NCBI GenBank assembly: GCA_043811005.1
Contig: JBDRNO010000195.1
Location: 1-5,620 of the forward strand
Length of the DNA stretch: 5,620 nucleotides
Reading direction: 5' to 3'
DNA from: JBDRNO01 sp043811005
GTDB lineage: Bacteria > Bacteroidota > Bacteroidia > NORP154
How positions within the stretch are numbered: position 1 is the stretch's first letter; every line of letters begins with the position of its first letter. Below are positions 4,397 to 5,620 of this stretch, piece after piece. The translations under genes were made by a program, and so were the position numbers. The notes below the pieces were generated by a model that was given only the letters and a program-made list of their open reading frames with translations, searched no databases and was not told the DNA's origin.

Positions 4397-5395
4397 CTAA
4401 ATAATATTACGATTAAGAGCATTTGCCAAAGGTTTTAAACTATTGAAAAGATCAGTGAATTGCTGATGATTTAATTGTTGTGAAGCATCTGATTTAGCAG
4501 AAGAAGGGTCTGGATGCGATTCAATTAACAGCCCGTCTGTATCCATGGCGAAACATGCTCTTGCGAGATCCGGTACTCCGTATGCATAACCCATTGCATG
4601 GCTGGGGTCAAGGATAATAGGCAGGTTTGTATGTTCTTTTAAAAAGGCAACACCACACAAATCCAGTGTGAAACGTGACTTGGTTTCAAAAGTCCTGATC
4701 CCTCTTTCGCAAAGGATCACATTTTTATTACCCCCTGAAAGGATAAATTCAGAAGATTGAACAAATTCCTGAAGTGTTGTTCCAAATCCTCTTTTTAATA
4801 AAATTGGCTTATTGGTTTTTCCGCACTTTCGGAGGATTCTGTGATCATACATGGACTTTGCTCCGATTTGAATTACATCAGCATATTCAATAACCATATC
4901 TATATGTGAGGAGTCCCTTACTTCAGTAAAAATGTAAAATCCATATTTATCCCTGATTTTTGCAAGTAATTTCAATCCGTCAATTCCCATTCCCTGAAAG
5001 GTATAAGGAGAAGTTCTTGGCTTGAAACTCCCCGCTCTTAAGCACACCAGGCCAAGACCTTTTAATAAACCGGCGCTTTTTTCTATTTGTTCTTCTGATT
5101 CAACTGAACAGGGACCTGTTATGATCAGGGTATTATTTGTTTTGCCGCCTATCGTCAGGTTTCCAATTTTTATCTCACGTTTACTGGGAATGTATTTTTT
5201 GCTTGCAAGTTGAATATCGTCTTCAAAGATAAACGATTGCTCTACAACATCATCGTACCTATCATCAATTCCTTTAATCTTTGATGAAGTTATCAGGATG
5301 AAATGATCATCTTCTTTTAATATCACTGCCTGGTATCGCAAAGCAATCTCCTCAAGTAGTTCATTATTACATTCTTTTGAAATATGTAATATCAT
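4397..5395 (-). CDS. aroF: DAHP synthase, type I-beta with N-terminal ferredoxin-like domain
   Basis: Condenses phosphoenolpyruvate and erythrose 4-phosphate to DAHP, the first step of the shikimate pathway, in the cytosol. The 332-residue layout resembles the Thermotoga maritima enzyme: residues 1-68 form a small ferredoxin-like regulatory domain, then a TIM barrel from about 73. Metal ligands appear intact: C96 in GPCSVES, H266 in DPSHAMG, E292 in IESHPDP and D303 in SDASQQ. PEP/phosphate-binding residues are visible in KPRTSPYTFQG (125-135), LLKRG (199-203) and CERGIRTF (229-236). KPRTSP rather than KANRTS argues for DAHP over KDO-8-P synthase. No chorismate mutase domain is attached, although fusions occur in relatives. 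By analogy with T. maritima, the N-terminal domain suggests feedback inhibition by an aromatic amino acid. The ATG overlaps the stop of the upstream CBS gene as ATGA, and a GGGAG Shine-Dalgarno is present. Confidence 0.95.
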   Translation of the reverse strand: MILHISKECNNELLEEIALRYQAVILKEDDHFILITSSKIKGIDDRYDDVVEQSFIFEDDIQLASKKYIPSKREIKIGNLTIGGKTNNTLIITGPCSVESEEQIEKSAGLLKGLGLVCLRAGSFKPRTSPYTFQGMGIDGLKLLAKIRDKYGFYIFTEVRDSSHIDMVIEYADVIQIGAKSMYDHRILRKCGKTNKPILLKRGFGTTLQEFVQSSEFILSGGNKNVILCERGIRTFETKSRFTLDLCGVAFLKEHTNLPIILDPSHAMGYAYGVPDLARACFAMDTDGLLIESHPDPSSAKSDASQQLNHQQFTDLFNSLKPLANALNRNII

Positions 5396-5620
5396 GATTC
5401 TCCCTTTATTAAGTTATTAAATCTCAATAAACCGGTTAATTTATTATTAACATCCACAACAGGTATGAATTGTATTGGAAAAGACAATTTTTTTATTTGG
5501 GTTAATATATTTGTAATTGTATCATTCTCACTGATATAAGCAGGATGCCTGTTAATGATTGAATTAACAGGTATTTTATTTAGATCATTAATATTGGCTA
5601 ATAATCCGCGTCTGACATCA
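5392..5620 (-). CDS. CBS-domain protein C-terminus, perhaps arabinose-5-phosphate isomerase (partial)
   Basis: The 75 visible residues, cut off at the right edge, begin DVRRGLL, fitting the TDGDxRR motif near the end of a first CBS domain. A second CBS domain then runs through VNSIINRHPAYISENDTI, FIPVVDVNNKLTGLL and FNNLIKGES before TGA (5394-5392). The TDGD(L/V)RR-plus-CBS arrangement and the LLKAG-like ending are typical of KdsD/KpsF sugar-phosphate isomerases, whose SIS catalytic domain would lie outside the window. Sugar nucleotidyltransferases with CBS pairs carry similar TDGDIRRGLL motifs and cannot be excluded. The KdsC-family gene nearby favours the isomerase, which would convert ribulose 5-phosphate to arabinose 5-phosphate for KDO synthesis. 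The four-base ATGA overlap shows translational coupling with the DAHP synthase. Confidence 0.8.
   Translation of the reverse strand, partial: DVRRGLLANINDLNKIPVNSIINRHPAYISENDTITNILTQIKKLSFPIQFIPVVDVNNKLTGLLRFNNLIKGES
5400..5404 (-). promoter_or_regulatory. Shine-Dalgarno of the DAHP synthase gene
   Basis: GGGAG sits four bases before the ATG at 5395, inside the end of the CBS-domain reading frame. It is the only clear Shine-Dalgarno among the starts in this window and supports this start codon together with coupling to the upstream gene. Confidence 0.6.

Noticed and set aside
4397..5395. KDO-8-phosphate synthase (KdsA), suggested by the neighbouring KdsC homologue
   Set aside because: The motifs KPRTSPYTFQG and GPCSVES and the N-terminal ferredoxin-like domain fit DAHP synthase; KdsA has a KANRTS-type motif and no such domain.

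Overview
The window is AT-rich and carries six recognisable protein genes typical of a Bacteroidota genome. The assignment rests on the type of branched-chain aminotransferase and dihydroorotase, the mostly absent Shine-Dalgarno sequences, and a KdsC phosphatase fused to a helix-turn-helix domain. It is inferred from protein style, not from a marker gene.

Layout. Positions 1-350 hold no gene I can support; they contain a long imperfect hairpin (155-210), a small palindrome (276-295) and the likely promoter region of ilvE. ilvE (351-1448, +) encodes a branched-chain amino acid aminotransferase. It converges on pyrC (1579-2883, -), a dihydroorotase, across a 130-bp gap with strong folding potential. 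Upstream of pyrC, 2884-3125 carries two opposing arrays of 7-bp repeats (2960-2994 and 3035-3062). Next comes a KdsC-family phosphatase with an N-terminal Xre-type HTH (3126-3824, -). A small four-helix-bundle gene (3889-4296, -) follows, boxed almost exactly by two inverted arrays of 10-bp repeats. A type I-beta DAHP synthase (4397-5395, -) comes next. The right edge holds the C-terminus of a CBS-domain protein (5392-5620, -), whose stop codon overlaps the DAHP synthase start as ATGA.

Working together. On the minus strand the order is CBS protein (possibly arabinose-5-phosphate isomerase), DAHP synthase, four-helix cassette, HTH-KdsC, pyrC. The first two genes are surely translationally linked. 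If the CBS protein is KdsD-like, the cluster pairs the first and third steps of KDO (lipopolysaccharide inner core) synthesis with the first step of the shikimate pathway. ilvE and pyrC are separate housekeeping functions.

The least ordinary material is repetitive. The four-helix-bundle gene looks like a compact cassette delimited by inverted short-repeat arrays. A second, gene-less array pair of the same geometry lies about 0.8 kb away. A palindromic repeat also appears to have inserted in frame into the N-terminal part of pyrC.
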